From: Flavihumibacter soli
GTDB taxonomy: Bacteria; Bacteroidota; Bacteroidia; Sphingobacteriales; Sphingobacteriaceae
Length of the DNA: 64,000 nucleotides
Assembly: GCF_010692725.1 (NCBI RefSeq)
Contig: NZ_JAAFZB010000095.1
Span: 248,001-312,000 of the forward strand
Direction of reading: 5' to 3'
This document shows positions 35,068-43,038 of this stretch, piece after piece (position 1 is the first letter of the stretch; each line of letters begins with the position of its first letter). Under the pieces are notes generated by a model that had not been told where the DNA came from, did no database searches, and saw only the letters and a list, made by a program, of their open reading frames with translations. A program made the position numbers and the translations under genes.

Positions 35068-36408
35068 TTATGCTTCTCCCGCAAGCAGGGCTGAAATTGC
35101 CGCATCTACTTTTCCAAAAGTGAACTGCTGAAGCGTATGGCTGAACTGGCTGCTTATCTGCTCGTTGCACAGATTTCCGATACTGCCTTCATGCGTGTGA
35201 CTTACCTTTTCAGGAGCAGAAAACTCACCTTTTTCAATCTTTGCGCCGACCATCTTATAGGCTTCCCTGAACGGAACCCCTTTCAGCACTTCTGCATTTA
35301 CTGCGTCCACACTGAACAGGTACGCATATTTTTCATCCCGCAGAATATCTTCATTGATCTTAATATTTTGCAACATAAAGGCACACATTTCAAGGCATTC
35401 ATTCAGGGATTGAATTGCGGGAAACAAATTTTCCTTCAACAACTGAAGGTCCCTGTGATAGCCTGAAGGTAGATTCGTTGTCATCAAAGCTATCTCATTG
35501 GGCAGGGCCTGGATCTTATTACAGCGGGAACGGATCAATTCAAAAACGTCCGGATTCTTTTTATGGGGCATGATGCTGGAACCGGTTGTTAGTTCATCAG
35601 GGAAGCTGATAAAAGCAAAATTCTGGTTGATGAAAAGACAGACGTCCATTGCCATTTTTGCAAGAGTGGCCGCAACAGAAGATATCGCCTGGGCAAGGAT
35701 CCTTTCCGTTTTTCCTCTTCCCATCTGGGCATATACCACATTGTAGTTAAGTGAGTCAAAACCCAACAATGTGGTTGTCAACGTGCGGTTTAGCGGAAAC
35801 GATGACCCGTATCCGGCAGCAGAGCCCAGGGGATTCTTATTGCAGATCTTCCAGGCAGCCAGCATTACCTCCAGGTCATCTGCCAGGCTTTCGGCGTATG
35901 CGCCAAACCATAAACCAAAAGAGGAAGGCATCGCGATCTGAAGATGAGTATAGCCCGGAAGTAATTTATTCTTATGTTCTTCACTTTGGGAGATCAGCTG
36001 ATCAAACAGTAAATGAGTATTACTAACTATAGCATGAATCTGGTGACGAAAAAACAGTTTAAGGTCGACAAGCACCTGGTCATTCCTGGAGCGGCCGCTA
36101 TGAATCTTCTTCCCTGCTTCGCCAATGCGCTCGGTTAAAAGCAGCTCTACCTGGGAGTGCACGTCTTCCACATGATCGTCAATTTTGAAATCTCCGTCAC
36201 TGATCTCTTTAAAGATCTTTTTCAATCCTGCCTGCACCTGTTTCAAATCCTCATCATTCAGCAAACCGATCTCATTAAGCATTCGGGTATGAGCCAGTGA
36301 TCCAAGTACATCAAAGGGTGCCAGTTGCAGATCCAGTTCACGGTCGTTCCCTACAGTAAATTTCTCAACTGACTTTTCTACTTCTTTATCTTTTTGCCAG
36401 AGCTTCAT
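35068..36408 (-). CDS. argH: Argininosuccinate lyase
   Basis: Last step of arginine synthesis: argininosuccinate to arginine and fumarate. Family motifs include HSGRSRNDQV (residues about 103-112), LPGYTHLQIAMPSSFG and the signature loop GSSIMPHKKNPDVFE with the catalytic Ser. The C terminus is a little shorter than the usual 460-470 residues, but the fold elements are present. It is the last arg gene of the cluster, placed after a DUF433/DUF5615 pair that separates it from argE. Confidence 0.96.
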   Translation of the reverse strand: MKLWQKDKEVEKSVEKFTVGNDRELDLQLAPFDVLGSLAHTRMLNEIGLLNDEDLKQVQAGLKKIFKEISDGDFKIDDHVEDVHSQVELLLTERIGEAGKKIHSGRSRNDQVLVDLKLFFRHQIHAIVSNTHLLFDQLISQSEEHKNKLLPGYTHLQIAMPSSFGLWFGAYAESLADDLEVMLAAWKICNKNPLGSAAGYGSSFPLNRTLTTTLLGFDSLNYNVVYAQMGRGKTERILAQAISSVAATLAKMAMDVCLFINQNFAFISFPDELTTGSSIMPHKKNPDVFELIRSRCNKIQALPNEIALMTTNLPSGYHRDLQLLKENLFPAIQSLNECLEMCAFMLQNIKINEDILRDEKYAYLFSVDAVNAEVLKGVPFREAYKMVGAKIEKGEFSAPEKVSHTHEGSIGNLCNEQISSQFSHTLQQFTFGKVDAAISALLAGEA

Positions 36409-36423
36409 GGAATGTATGTTTAA

Positions 36424-36756
36424 CTAGTATATCTCCAGACAGGAAATACTCTCGTCGTTTAAAAATGATTTTATTATTTCTTTGTTTAGAAGAAGGATAT
36501 CCGAAATATTCGAGGTTTTTGTGTTGCCTGTTCGTAACCAGATTATTTTAGGCGGCTGTCCGTATAAATTCGAAAAGTCATAAAAGTCTGCATCGAAAGT
36601 GACGATGATAAAGTTATTGTCTCTGGCAAAAGCCCAAATTTGCAAATCTGTAGCATCTTCGAGTGCAAGTGTCCGAACCTGCGCAGACCCGGGAAAATGA
36701 TCCTCCAGAATCTTAACTATACGAAAGGAAATATTCTGATCGAAAAGCAATTTCAC
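36424..36756 (-). CDS. DUF5615 PIN-like protein (putative toxin)
   Basis: 110-residue PIN-like protein of the DUF5615/Mut7-C-like group. The family opening KLLFDQNISFRIVKIL provides Asp6, and VTFDADFYDFSNLYGQPPKI the second acidic cluster. Partners of this type are usually paired with a DUF433 gene, as here, and are thought to form toxin-antitoxin modules. It uses a GTG start (36756) that overlaps the DUF433 stop by one base. It is inserted between argE-GNAT and argH. Confidence 0.85.
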   Translation of the reverse strand: MKLLFDQNISFRIVKILEDHFPGSAQVRTLALEDATDLQIWAFARDNNFIIVTFDADFYDFSNLYGQPPKIIWLRTGNTKTSNISDILLLNKEIIKSFLNDESISCLEIY

Positions 36757-36977
36757 TATACAACTCTGATTCTGTGTTCCTTATCAGCTGCGTATGCTAA
36801 GCAGGCATTGATCTGATCTTCATTTAACTCAGGATACTCCGCGACAATCTCCTCTGATTTCATACCGTTAGCCAGCCAGCCAAGAACATCGTACACTGAA
36901 ATCCTTGTGCCCTTGATACAGGGTTTACCAAAACGAACGTTTGGATTAATTTCAATAAAACTTTTATAATCAGGCAT
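36756..36977 (-). CDS. DUF433 protein (putative antitoxin)
   Basis: 73-residue DUF433 protein with a compact HTH-like fold: INPNVRFGKPCIKGTRISVY, then VLGWLANGMKSEEIVAEYPE and INACLAYAADKE. The ATG at 36977 gives the usual start (MPDYKSFIEI); the frame extends upstream to 37043 but those residues are atypical. It is the antitoxin partner in the DUF433/DUF5615 pair and probably represses its own gene. It lies 31 bp after the GNAT gene. Confidence 0.85.
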   Translation of the reverse strand: MPDYKSFIEINPNVRFGKPCIKGTRISVYDVLGWLANGMKSEEIVAEYPELNEDQINACLAYAADKEHRIRVV

Positions 36978-37008
36978 ATTCAGTTTCAAAGATACAAAAA
37001 TGGAATTC

Positions 37009-37593
37009 TTAGTATTGCTGGAAGAATTTGGTTCTAATCTCATCCCATTCCGATCTCAAAATACTGTAGAAAACAGAATTGCGAAGATAACCATCATGGA
37101 TCTTCATATGTTGTCTTAAAATCCCTTCTTCTGTGGCGCCAATTCTCTTAATCGCTTCGCGTGAGCGTATGTTCCTTTCATCGGCTTTTAACTCGATCCT
37201 GTTCAGCATAAGTTCTTCAAACCCGTATTGCAGGATCAGGAATTTCATAGCTTTATTGAGTCCGCTGCCCTGGTATTCCTTTCCAATCCAGGTCCAGCCG
37301 ATCTGACCCCGCTCATCTTTCCAGCTAATCTCAGCTAGCCGCGTACAACCCGCCACCGAATTAGTTTGTTTGTCAATAATTGTCCAGACAGCGCAAGTTC
37401 CTTCTTCCCGGGCTTCTATAGCCTTTCGGACATAATGATTCAATTCGCCGGGCTGACTAAGGTCTGTGAGACCGTAGGTCCAAAGCTCCCTGTCGTTCGC
37501 TAAAACCTGCAATTCAGCTTCGTCAGACATCGCGAGAGGTCGGAGAAGAACCCGGTTGTTCTCTAAAACGACATTCAGTTTATCATCCCTCAT
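37009..37593 (-). CDS. GNAT N-acetyltransferase (RimJ/RimL-like)
   Basis: 194-residue acetyltransferase of the RimJ/RimL type, which acetylate protein N termini or small amines. The acetyl-CoA binding motif is WIGKEYQGSGLNKAMKFL (Q/RxxGxG/A, residues about 103-120), with ELKADERNIRSREAIKRIGA and EGILRQHMKIHDGYLRNSVF following, all typical. The start overlaps the argE stop (ATGA), so it is translated with the arginine genes. An arginine-pathway role is possible but not shown, because RimJ-type enzymes are unrelated to ArgA in substrate. Confidence 0.85.
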   Translation of the reverse strand: MRDDKLNVVLENNRVLLRPLAMSDEAELQVLANDRELWTYGLTDLSQPGELNHYVRKAIEAREEGTCAVWTIIDKQTNSVAGCTRLAEISWKDERGQIGWTWIGKEYQGSGLNKAMKFLILQYGFEELMLNRIELKADERNIRSREAIKRIGATEEGILRQHMKIHDGYLRNSVFYSILRSEWDEIRTKFFQQY

Positions 37594-38651
37594 ATTAAGA
37601 TCTTTTCAAGCATCTGAATATACAGCTCAACGCCCTCCCTGATCTCATCCAGGTAGATATATTCATCGGCCATGTGTGATCGGGCAGAGTCGCCAGGTCC
37701 TATTTTTAAGGAGGGAATGTCGAGCAGAGCCTGGTCGCTTGTTGTAGGCGATCCATAAGTCTTACGTCCCATCGCAATTCCTGCCTGTACCAGCGGGTGA
37801 TCAACACTTATTGAAGATGGTTTAAGCCTTACAGAACGGGGTGTTACTTTACAACTCACATTGTTTCGTATGATCTTGAGTACTTCCTCATTCCGGTATG
37901 CATCGGTGACCCGCACATCGACAGTGAATTTGCAGGTGGCCGGAACTACGTTATGCTGCGTACCTGCTTCGATAACGGTAACGCTCATTTTTACAGGGCC
38001 AAACAACGCAGATTCCTTCGCAAAACGATAATCGCGAAACCACTCTATATCCTTCAGTGCTTTGTAAATGGCATTATCACCCTCCTCGCGGGCGGCATGT
38101 CCCGCCTTACCTTCGGCAAGGCAGTCAAGAACCAGGAGGCCCCGCTCAGCGATTGCCAGATCCATCAGGGTGGGCTCGCCAACTACCGCAAACTCCAGTT
38201 CACCCAGTTCGGGCAGGATCAGTTCCAGTCCATTTTTTCCCGAAATTTCTTCTTCTGAACTTGCAGCCAGGCATAGGTTGTATTTCAGGTCATTCCGACT
38301 ATAGAAATGCAGGAATACAGCAATCAGGGATACCAGGCAGCCGCCGGCATCATTACTCCCTAAGCCGAAAAGTCTCCCATCCTCCATATGCGGTGAGAAG
38401 GGATCACGTGTATAAGCTGCATTTGGCTTAACAGTATCATGATGCGAGTTAAGCAAAATCGTAGGTTTTGCCGCATCAAAGAATTCATTATAGCACCAAA
38501 CATTATTTACCTTGCGGTGGGTTCTGACACCCTGCTCCTGCAGGTAGTTTTCAATTAATGTTGCTGTCTGATCTTCCTCCCTGCTGAATGATGCTGTGCT
38601 GATCAGTTTCTTTAAAAGTTCAATACTGTTAGTGGTCAGAATTTCAAGCAT
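37590..38651 (-). CDS. argE: M20 deacylase of arginine synthesis (ArgE-like)
   Basis: Zinc amidohydrolase that removes the acyl group from acyl-ornithine (or acyl-citrulline in Bacteroidota using the succinyl route). M20 motifs are ILLNSHHDTVKPN, LFGLGSNDAGGCLVSL and AASSEEEISGKNG; VIEAGTQHNVVPATCKFTVDV marks the dimerisation domain. Length 353 is short but typical of the Bacteroidota homologs. The start is 3 bp beyond the proC stop, and the gene ends overlapping the GNAT gene. With an acyl-specific transcarbamylase in the same operon, the substrate is probably acyl-citrulline. Confidence 0.9.
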   Translation of the reverse strand: MLEILTTNSIELLKKLISTASFSREEDQTATLIENYLQEQGVRTHRKVNNVWCYNEFFDAAKPTILLNSHHDTVKPNAAYTRDPFSPHMEDGRLFGLGSNDAGGCLVSLIAVFLHFYSRNDLKYNLCLAASSEEEISGKNGLELILPELGELEFAVVGEPTLMDLAIAERGLLVLDCLAEGKAGHAAREEGDNAIYKALKDIEWFRDYRFAKESALFGPVKMSVTVIEAGTQHNVVPATCKFTVDVRVTDAYRNEEVLKIIRNNVSCKVTPRSVRLKPSSISVDHPLVQAGIAMGRKTYGSPTTSDQALLDIPSLKIGPGDSARSHMADEYIYLDEIREGVELYIQMLEKILI

Positions 38652-38654
38652 TAT

Positions 38655-39473
38655 CTATCCTTTGGTATATAAGCCGCCCGCTTTCTCAGCGGATAATTTA
38701 ATCCCTTTAATCAGCGAGGAACTGAAACCATTATGTTCCATTTCATTTAACCCGGCGATGGTACATCCCTTGGGGGAGGTCACTTTGTCAATTTCATGCT
38801 CCGGATGACTCTGCATTTGCAGCAACAGATCAGCAGCGCCCTTGGCGGTTTGCACAGCCATCTTTAATGCTTCATCCGCATGAAATCCGATCTCTACGCC
38901 GCCCTGTGATGCCGCCCGGATGGCTCTTAAAAAGAATGCAACGCCGCAAGCACATAATGCCGTGGCAGAGGTCATCAACTCTTCATTTATCTTCACTACC
39001 GAGCCAACGGTTTCAAACATGGAGGTTACCATTTCAAGATTTTCAGCCGCGGCGTTATCCGACGCGATACAGGTCATTGACTGACCTATAGCAATTGCGG
39101 TATTAGGCATGGCCCGGATCACCTGAACGGGTTTCCCGAGCTCAGCGCGAATATTTTCGCAGCTCACGCCTGATACAACCGAGATGATCAGGTGCTTATC
39201 AGGATCGACCGCAGAACTGATCTCTTTTATTACCTGATTCAACTGCTGCGGCAAAACAGCTAAGATAACAACCGCTGCGTCAGAAACAGCCTGCAGGTTC
39301 TGATCGGTAACCTGATAGCCAGCCTCCGCCTGTGCAGACAGGTGCTGCAGATTTCGTCTAGTCAGGATGATCTGCCCGGGCAGGCTATAAGCCGACTTTA
39401 CTAAGCCTTTAGCGAGCGATAAACCAATGTTCCCACTTCCGATTATTGCAATATTCTTCGTTGCATCTTGCAT
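38655..39473 (-). CDS. proC: Pyrroline-5-carboxylate reductase
   Basis: Reduces pyrroline-5-carboxylate to proline with NAD(P)H. The Rossmann motif is IAIIGSGNIGLSLAKGLV, followed by VVILAVLPQQLNQVI and VIRAMPNTAIAIGQSMT. The C-terminal signature is VQTAKGAADLLLQM followed by KVTSPKGCTIAGL, all typical. The chosen start is ATG at 39473 (MQDATKNIAIIG); two codons upstream is a TTG. The gap to argB is 2 bases. Presence of proC inside an arg operon links ornithine/proline and arginine metabolism and is known from other Bacteroidota. Confidence 0.94.
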   Translation of the reverse strand: MQDATKNIAIIGSGNIGLSLAKGLVKSAYSLPGQIILTRRNLQHLSAQAEAGYQVTDQNLQAVSDAAVVILAVLPQQLNQVIKEISSAVDPDKHLIISVVSGVSCENIRAELGKPVQVIRAMPNTAIAIGQSMTCIASDNAAAENLEMVTSMFETVGSVVKINEELMTSATALCACGVAFFLRAIRAASQGGVEIGFHADEALKMAVQTAKGAADLLLQMQSHPEHEIDKVTSPKGCTIAGLNEMEHNGFSSSLIKGIKLSAEKAGGLYTKG

Positions 39474-39475
39474 AT

Positions 39476-40285
39476 TCAATGAGTTAAACGGGTTCCGAAA
39501 GTTTGTTTATTTAAGCAGGCAAGTTCATCAGACCTTCCTATGTAGACATCACTTACGCCTGCTTCAATTGCCTGGAATGCGTTATCCATTTTAGGGATCA
39601 TGCCCTCGTAAATGATTCCCCCTTCTTTAAGCTTATTGTAAGTTCCGGGGTTGATCTCACGTACTACAGAATCTTCATCCGATATGTCTGTTAGAACGCC
39701 CTTCTTTTCGAAGCAGTAGACCAGGCTTACCTCGTACATCTTTGCCATCGCAACGGCGATAACAGAGGCGATGGTATCGGCGTTCGTATTTAACAGATGC
39801 CCCTGGCCATCATGAGTGATCGCTGAAAAAACCGGGGAAAATCCGGCATCCAGCAATTTTGTCATCTGGTCACTATTCACGGAATCATCGTTAAGGTCCC
39901 CGACGAAGCCGTAATCGATCATTCCCTGTCCCGAAGGATGCGCCTTCAAGGGTCTTTTAGTGGCTGTTATTAAATTAGCATCTGCCCCGCTTAAACCTAT
40001 AGCGTTACAGCCCAAAGGCTGCAGACGAGCGACAATATCCTTATTGATCAGACCTGCATAGACCATCGTTACAACCCGCAGGCTTTCCTCGTCAGTAACC
40101 CGCCGTCCTTCGACAAGCTGTGCTTCAATTCCGAGGTCGGCAGCCAATTTAGTAGCTATCTTGCCACCCCCATGAACAAGGATCTTCAAACCTTCAAGAG
40201 CGGCGAAATCCTTAAGAAAAGCATCCAGGCTTACCGGGTTATCGATCACGTTCCCGCCTATTTTAATAACAGTTAAGCGGTTCAT
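39476..40285 (-). CDS. argB: Acetylglutamate kinase
   Basis: Phosphorylates the gamma-carboxyl of N-acyl-glutamate in arginine synthesis. Amino-acid kinase motifs: TVIKIGGNVIDNP (K), ILVHGGGKIATKLAADLG, GLSGADANLI and VFSAITHDGQGHLLNTNADT. Length about 269 is normal. The ATG at 40285 is taken because it overlaps the argF stop as ATGA and starts directly at MNRLTVIKIGG; the longer frame to 40333 reads through argF coding sequence. Coupled translation with argF is likely. Confidence 0.95.
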   Translation of the reverse strand: MNRLTVIKIGGNVIDNPVSLDAFLKDFAALEGLKILVHGGGKIATKLAADLGIEAQLVEGRRVTDEESLRVVTMVYAGLINKDIVARLQPLGCNAIGLSGADANLITATKRPLKAHPSGQGMIDYGFVGDLNDDSVNSDQMTKLLDAGFSPVFSAITHDGQGHLLNTNADTIASVIAVAMAKMYEVSLVYCFEKKGVLTDISDEDSVVREINPGTYNKLKEGGIIYEGMIPKMDNAFQAIEAGVSDVYIGRSDELACLNKQTFGTRLTH

Positions 40286-41280
40286 GAAGGCAATTTTTCG
40301 AGCATCCGTTTTAGTACAGTCTGCGCAGCCCAAAGGCGGTTTCCTGCTTCTTCTATAACGAGTGAGTGCGATCCATCCAGAATTTCGGATGAAAGCTCAA
40401 GGTCCCGGCGTACCGGCAGGCAATGCATCACCTTTGCTGCATTCGTGAACTTAAGTTTTTCCTGGGTCAACATCCAATCCTGGCCATCACCTAATATCTT
40501 CCCATAATCGCTGTAACTCGACCAGTTTTTGACATAGATAAAATCAGCATCAGCCAGGGCTTCATCCTGCTTATAGATGATGCTAGCCCCCTTTGTAAAT
40601 TCCTCAGCCAGCTCATAGCCTTCCGGATAGGTGATCACAAAATCAACTAATCCTTCTGCCTGAGCCCTGCACATCCATTCTGAAAAAGAATTTGGAACCG
40701 CCTGCGGCAGAGGCTTCACATGCGGAGCCCAGGTCAGAACTACTTTAGGCTTCGCCTTTACATGACCTTCACCAGAGAAATAAGGAGAGTTATTGGCATT
40801 CTCCATAATGGTGATCAGATCGGCAAAACTCTGCAAAGGATGACGGGTAGCGCTCTCTAAACTGACTACCGGCACATTACAAAACTTAACGAATTTATTA
40901 AAAAGGTCCTCGCTGTAATCTTCGTCCCGATCCTGAAGTTTCGGAAAAGAACGGAAACCCAGTATATCACAATACTGCCCCATTACCGCTGCTGCTTCCC
41001 GGATGTGCTCCACGGTTGTTCCGTTCATTACCACACCATCCTGTGTTTCCAGCGCCCAGCCTTCCTTATCCAAATTCATCACCATCACATTCATTCCCAG
41101 GTTCAATGCAGCCTTCTGTGTGCTTAAACGGGTACGAAGGCTTGGATTAAGGAATACAAGTCCTAAAGTCTTGTTCTTCCCAAGCTGCTTATGCTGGTAA
41201 GGCGATTCTTTTAGTGAAAGTGCCTCCTGTACAATATCCTGTAAATTTTCTACGTCGTTTACTGAAAAGAATAGTTTCAT
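40282..41280 (-). CDS. argF': N-acyl-ornithine carbamoyltransferase, probably succinyl type
   Basis: Transfers the carbamoyl group to acylated ornithine, giving acyl-citrulline. The carbamoyl-phosphate motif is FLNPSLRTRLSTQ (STR-like) and the later LESATRHPLQSFADL; the extended VVMNGTTVEHIREAAAVMGQ is typical of the acyl-ornithine enzymes. At position 90 the residue is Val, whereas acetyl-type enzymes have Glu and the Bacteroides succinyl enzyme Pro there. That favours succinylornithine. The annotated symbol is used for the Bacteroidota family. The stop overlaps the start of argB. 332 residues, complete. Confidence 0.9.
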   Translation of the reverse strand: MKLFFSVNDVENLQDIVQEALSLKESPYQHKQLGKNKTLGLVFLNPSLRTRLSTQKAALNLGMNVMVMNLDKEGWALETQDGVVMNGTTVEHIREAAAVMGQYCDILGFRSFPKLQDRDEDYSEDLFNKFVKFCNVPVVSLESATRHPLQSFADLITIMENANNSPYFSGEGHVKAKPKVVLTWAPHVKPLPQAVPNSFSEWMCRAQAEGLVDFVITYPEGYELAEEFTKGASIIYKQDEALADADFIYVKNWSSYSDYGKILGDGQDWMLTQEKLKFTNAAKVMHCLPVRRDLELSSEILDGSHSLVIEEAGNRLWAAQTVLKRMLEKLPS

Positions 41281-41288
41281 GCTTTTTG

Positions 41289-41344
41289 AGCTAAAAGGTG
41301 AAAGGGTAAAGGATAAAGCTAAAAGGTTAAAGCTGAAAGCTATT
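41289..41344. repeat. Heptad array, left side of first S23 gene
   Basis: Eight successive 7-bp units of the type AGnnnAA (AGCTAAA, AGGTGAA, AGGGTAA, AGGATAA, AGCTAAA, AGGTTAA, AGCTGAA, AGCTATT) in strict phase. The last unit provides the stop codon of the S23 gene (41340-41342). Reverse-complement units TTATCCT and TTCAGCT recur in the array at 41765-41873, so the two arrays are inverted. Confidence 0.85.
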
Positions 41345-41696
41345 TCCTGATTGCTTTTATAAATCCAATGATCATGGCTTTTACTTCACTGATCTTTTGA
41401 TAGATTTCTATGTAAATATCTTCATTAAAATAATTTAATTCTTTAGCCAAAAGGCATGCATATTCCAGTTCATGAACTGATCCCAGAGAATTATCAAGAA
41501 AATGAGCAAAGTCTTTATCTGTATATCTTCCTGCCCCTTCAGCAATATTTAACGGAACTGAATACGCCGCCCTTTTAATTTGAGAATACAAATCATACTT
41601 TTCGTGAGATGGTAAATTGGGTAAAATGTGCTGGTACACATGCAGCACCATTAAGTGTGCCTTTTCCCAAACCTCAAGTTTTGTATAGTCTCTCAT
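41340..41696 (-). CDS. Four-helix-bundle protein of the 23S rRNA intervening-sequence family (S23)
   Basis: 118-residue all-helical protein of the S23/IVP family, related to Avd of diversity-generating retroelements. The family opening YTKLEVWEKAHLMVL, the middle IKRAAYSVPLNIAEGAGRYT and FAHFLDNSLGSVHELEYACL are all present. No function is established for the solitary bacterial members. It is inserted between argF and argD in operon direction, flanked on both sides by 7-bp tandem repeats in inverted orientation, with its stop codon lying in the left array. Confidence 0.9.
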   Translation of the reverse strand: MRDYTKLEVWEKAHLMVLHVYQHILPNLPSHEKYDLYSQIKRAAYSVPLNIAEGAGRYTDKDFAHFLDNSLGSVHELEYACLLAKELNYFNEDIYIEIYQKISEVKAMIIGFIKAIRK

Positions 41697-41764
41697 AAAA
41701 CCATATTCTGTTTTTATTCGCTCTTATATTGCTACGGTTATTTGATTCTCATTTGCGCCCTTAC

Positions 41765-41873
41765 CTTTATCTTTTCTGCTTTAAGCTTTATCCTTTCTGC
41801 TTTACGCTTTCAGCTCTGCTTTATCCTTTCTGCTTTAAGCTTTCTGCTTTAAGCTCTCAGCTTCCGCTTTAAG
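41765..41873. repeat. Heptad array, right side of first S23 gene, running into argD
   Basis: About sixteen 7-bp units of the type CTTTnnn (CTTTATC, CTTTAAG, CTTTCTG recurring) from 41765 to 41873, interrupted by one 5-base and one 6-base unit. The array contains the argD stop at 41835-41837, so the last dozen argD codons are repeat units. It is the inverted counterpart of the array at 41289. Confidence 0.85.
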
Positions 41874-42995
41874 TACTTTCCCAAATGCTTCCAGGAACAA
41901 GTCAGCATCTGCTTTGGAAAGGTTCAAAGCCGGCAATAAGCGAATAATATTCGGCTTAGCTTCACCTGTAAAAATATGATGCTTAAACAGCAGGTCCTTC
42001 TTTACGTGCGATAGATCTTCAGGGAGTTCTATCCCGATCATCAGACCCATACCCCGAACTTCCTTCACCTGTTCAAATTTTTCCAGCTCACTCATTAAAT
42101 AACCGCCCACCGCTGCTGCGTTCTCCATCAGGTTTCCCTGCTCTATCACTTCCAGAACCGCCAATGCTGCTGCACAGGCCAGGTGATTCCCTCCGAAGGT
42201 GGTTCCAAGCATGCCGTGCCAGGGTTTAAACTTCGGTGCAATAGCTACGCCGCCAATCGGGAAACCATTGCCCATACCCTTGGCCATCGTATAAATATCA
42301 GCATTTACGCCTGCATAGTCATGCGAATAGAATTTCCCACTCCTGCCGTATCCGGACTGAACGCTGTCTGCTATATACACAGCATTATACTCATCGCAAA
42401 GCGACCTTATTTTTTGAAGAAAGCTATCCGAAGCAAGGCGAATACCACCTACACCCTGAATGCCTTCAATTATGACAGAGGAAATTTCATTTCCGTAATC
42501 AGCGAATGCCTGCTCCAGGGCAGCCTCATCATTATGCGGGAGGAAAGTAACATTGTCCGTTTCATTCGCAGGGGCAACGATTTTCGGATTATCAGTTGCT
42601 GCGACTGCCAGTGAAGTTCTTCCATGGAAAGCTCCGGAAAAAGCGATGATCTTTTTGCGATTGTTATAGAAAGACGCCAGCTTTAAAGCGTTCTCATTCG
42701 CTTCCGCGCCGGAATTACACAGGAACAATTGATAATCTTCCTTACCCGATACTTTCCCTAATTTCTCGGCAAGCTCCACCTGTAAAGGGATCTTAACAGA
42801 GTTGGAATAGAAGCCAACCTTGTTCAGCTGGTCTGTGATCCGCTTTACATAATGCGGATGTGTGTGCCCTATTGAAATAACGGCATGTCCGCCGTACATA
42901 TCCAGGTACTGGATATTATTCTCATCCCAAACGGAGCTACCGCTTGCCTTAACAATTTCAATATTATTGATCGGATAAACGTCAAATAATTCCAT
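41835..42995 (-). CDS. argD: Acetylornithine (acyl-ornithine) aminotransferase
   Basis: PLP enzyme forming acyl-ornithine from acyl-glutamate semialdehyde. Class III aminotransferase motifs: FCNSGAEANENALKLA (with LFLCNSG), IAFSGAFHGRTSLAV, YIADSVQSGYGRSG and the PLP lysine in YTMAKGMGNGFPIGGVAIA. The substrate-loop LGTTFGGNHLACAAALAVLE is present. Length is 386. The C-terminal residues KAEAESLKQKA are encoded by the heptad array at 41765-41873, so the native tail has probably been replaced or extended by repeat sequence. It follows argC and precedes argF in the operon. Confidence 0.95.
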   Translation of the reverse strand: MELFDVYPINNIEIVKASGSSVWDENNIQYLDMYGGHAVISIGHTHPHYVKRITDQLNKVGFYSNSVKIPLQVELAEKLGKVSGKEDYQLFLCNSGAEANENALKLASFYNNRKKIIAFSGAFHGRTSLAVAATDNPKIVAPANETDNVTFLPHNDEAALEQAFADYGNEISSVIIEGIQGVGGIRLASDSFLQKIRSLCDEYNAVYIADSVQSGYGRSGKFYSHDYAGVNADIYTMAKGMGNGFPIGGVAIAPKFKPWHGMLGTTFGGNHLACAAALAVLEVIEQGNLMENAAAVGGYLMSELEKFEQVKEVRGMGLMIGIELPEDLSHVKKDLLFKHHIFTGEAKPNIIRLLPALNLSKADADLFLEAFGKVLKAEAESLKQKA

Positions 42996-43000
42996 CAGTT

Positions 43001-43035
43001 AGTTATAAGTAATACGTAATAAGTCATAAGTAAAA
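43001..43035. repeat. Heptad array, left side of second S23 gene
   Basis: Five 7-bp units: AGTTATA, AGTAATA, CGTAATA, AGTCATA, AGTAAAA, immediately after the argD start region (argD starts at 42995). The reverse complement of the array at 43406-43447 has the same pattern, ataagta/tacgta. Confidence 0.8.
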
Positions 43036-43038
43036 ATA

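Noticed and set aside
41289-41873. CRISPR array for the phased repeats around the S23 gene.
   Set aside because: Units are 7 bp with no spacers and no cas genes in the window.
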